Assembly (NCBI GenBank): GCA_031266495.1
Contig: JAISAX010000240.1
Location: forward strand, 1 to 8,124
DNA from: Opitutaceae bacterium
Lineage (GTDB): Bacteria > Verrucomicrobiota > Verrucomicrobiae > Opitutales > Opitutaceae
Reading direction: 5' to 3'
Length of the DNA stretch: 8,124 nt
Below, one piece after another: positions 7,482 to 8,124 of the stretch. A program made the translations under genes and the position numbers. Below the pieces are notes generated by a model. It saw only the letters and a list, made by a program, of their open reading frames with translations. It did no database searches and was not told the DNA's origin. How positions within the stretch are numbered: the stretch's first letter is position 1; each line of letters starts with the position of its first letter.

Positions 7482-7856
7482 GGCGGGCCAGTAATCGTGG
7501 GCGGTGTTTTTCCCCAAGCGAATGCTCCCATATGCGCATCACTTGCCAGCCTTTCTTGCGTAGCAGCCGGTTGACCTTGCGGTCGCGCTTTTATTTTTCC
7601 AGAACGTCGCGTTTTGCTTCGGATGGACGCCGTGTATCGGACATCCGTGCCAGAAGCATCCGTCCACGAATATCGCGAGTCGTTGTTTGATGAATACGAA
7701 ATCCGGTTTGCCGGGCAGGGGATAGCCGCGCCGCCAGCTCTTGATCCGGTTTGCCTTGAAGATTCCCATCAATCGCAATTCCGTCGAGCGATTGCCGGCG
7801 CCGCGAACCTTTGACATGAGCGCCGAGCGTTGTGCGCGTGTCATTATGTCGGTCAT
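7453..7856 (-). pseudogene. vsr: Vsr family very-short-patch-repair DNA mismatch endonuclease, frameshifted
   Basis: Vsr nicks DNA 5' of T:G mismatches arising by deamination of 5-methylcytosine. The first 89 codons (7856 down to 7590) carry the family signature: E26 in STELRL, PGKPDFVF with D52 (E. coli Asp51) and GCFWHGCPIH with W69 and H70 (E. coli Trp68 and His69). D65 replaces E. coli His64, and C67 with C72 or H75 are probable zinc ligands. This frame then runs out of homology and stops at 7539. The rest of the protein lies in another frame from 7590 to TGA 7453-7455: KRDRKVNRLL, then KKGWQVMRIWEHSLGEKHRP, the normal Vsr C-terminus. Between FW and RDR there is room for about 3.7 codons where E. 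coli Vsr, as I recall it, has nine; this fits a 16-nt deletion. Start ATG 7856, alternative ATG 7844. Almost certainly inactive unless the shift is a sequencing error. Confidence 0.85.
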
Positions 7857-7974
7857 TGTTTATGCGCGCCGCAGGGGGGCGCGGTTTCATCGCCGCAAGG
7901 GCTTCGTCGGGCACTCGCTTGTTGCTCTCGAGGTAGTTTATATACTGATGTTACGCGGGACGACGTGGCACGGG
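7857..7974 (-). other. region upstream of vsr; possible tail of a lost partner gene
   Basis: Read on the minus strand, this holds a short open frame downstream of a TAA at 7953-7951. It encodes a protein-like segment, NYLESNKRVPDEALAAMK, before entering a C6 tract. A one-base change in that tract would end the frame at a TGA overlapping the vsr ATG (ATGA at 7856). Such overlap is common between a cytosine methyltransferase gene and vsr, but I do not recognise this tail as a methyltransferase. No clear promoter is visible here. Confidence 0.2.
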
Positions 7975-8124
7975 CTTCCAGCCTATAAGCGCTAAGTTAA
8001 GCGGAATTTCCACATTTAAATTGCTCAAAAAAGCGCAGAAATTGTCATTTTAATACCATATATTGCGAATATTTGCGCATTTCTTGTTAAAATTTCGCTT
8101 AACTTAGCACATATGGGCTGGAAG
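7975..8124. repeat. 35-bp imperfect inverted repeats around an AT-rich core (MITE-like or palindromic element)
   Basis: Positions 7975-8009 and the reverse complement of 8090-8124 match at 31 of 35 bases by direct comparison; the four mismatches are at arm positions 10, 14, 16 and 30. The best-conserved part is GCTAAGTTAAGCG (7991-8003) against CGCTTAACTTAGC (8096-8108). The 80-nt core (8010-8089) is strikingly AT-rich compared with the GC-rich genes to the left and contains no ORF. The right arm reaches the last base of the window, so the repeat may continue. Possibilities are a non-autonomous transposable element with terminal inverted repeats, the end of an insertion sequence, or two outward-facing integron attC-like halves. 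Confidence 0.7.

Noticed and set aside
6555..7517. 320-codon minus-strand ORF across the GH42-like gene
   Set aside because: It is a GC-driven antisense frame. Its upstream end only borrows vsr sequence in a wrong frame and runs through the G tract; no domain is recognisable.
1..8124. CRISPR array or tRNA genes
   Set aside because: No regularly spaced direct repeats and no cloverleaf-like sequence were seen; the only strong repeat is the terminal inverted pair.

Overview
The window is a carbohydrate-degradation gene cluster, all on the + strand from about 165 to about 7400. It is followed by a damaged minus-strand vsr-type mismatch endonuclease gene and a palindromic, AT-rich element that runs to the window end. 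Moderately high GC, weak or absent Shine-Dalgarno sites, and the combination of a DUF2264 protein with several atypical TIM-barrel glycosidase-like proteins and a GH42-like protein suggest a polysaccharide-degrading Verrucomicrobiota (Opitutaceae-like) or a related PVC-group bacterium. This assignment is an inference from gene content; the window contains no rRNA or other marker gene.

Layout: 1-164 is a low-complexity leader with a 19-C run and an isolated 13-nt perfect anti-SD complement. 165-2681 encodes a secreted multidomain glycoside-hydrolase-like protein. 2731-3975 encodes a DUF2264 protein, the family I recall as GH154 (beta-glucuronidase-type). 3975-4142 is a 55-codon reading frame overlapping the DUF2264 stop as TAATG; it may be a small coupled gene or the N-terminal stub of a lost gene. 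4216-6321 encodes a GH20/GH67-like TIM-barrel protein. 6318-7481 is a GH42-like gene joined to its predecessor by an ATGA overlap. It is interrupted by an in-frame TGA exactly where a conserved Trp (TGG) is expected, and it loses recognisable homology before an 11-G run. 7453-7856 (minus) is a vsr homologue whose two halves lie in different frames. 7975-8124 is an imperfect 35-bp inverted repeat around an AT-rich core.

How the genes may work together: only the first enzyme carries a signal peptide, so the likely scheme is export of one long carbohydrate-binding hydrolase followed by intracellular trimming of the imported oligosaccharides by the DUF2264, GH20/67-like and GH42-like proteins. 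The substrate may contain uronic acid and galactose, as in arabinogalactan-like glycans. No transporter, sensor or regulator is visible.

The right-hand 1.8 kb has at least three independent lesions (nonsense codon, truncation, frameshift) plus a homopolymer junction and an inverted repeat. This is either a decaying recombination boundary or, in part, poor assembly at a contig end. I see no clearly new multi-gene defence or mobile system. The most notable items are the TGA-for-Trp site, the repairable vsr frameshift, the terminal palindrome and the coupled stub ORF.
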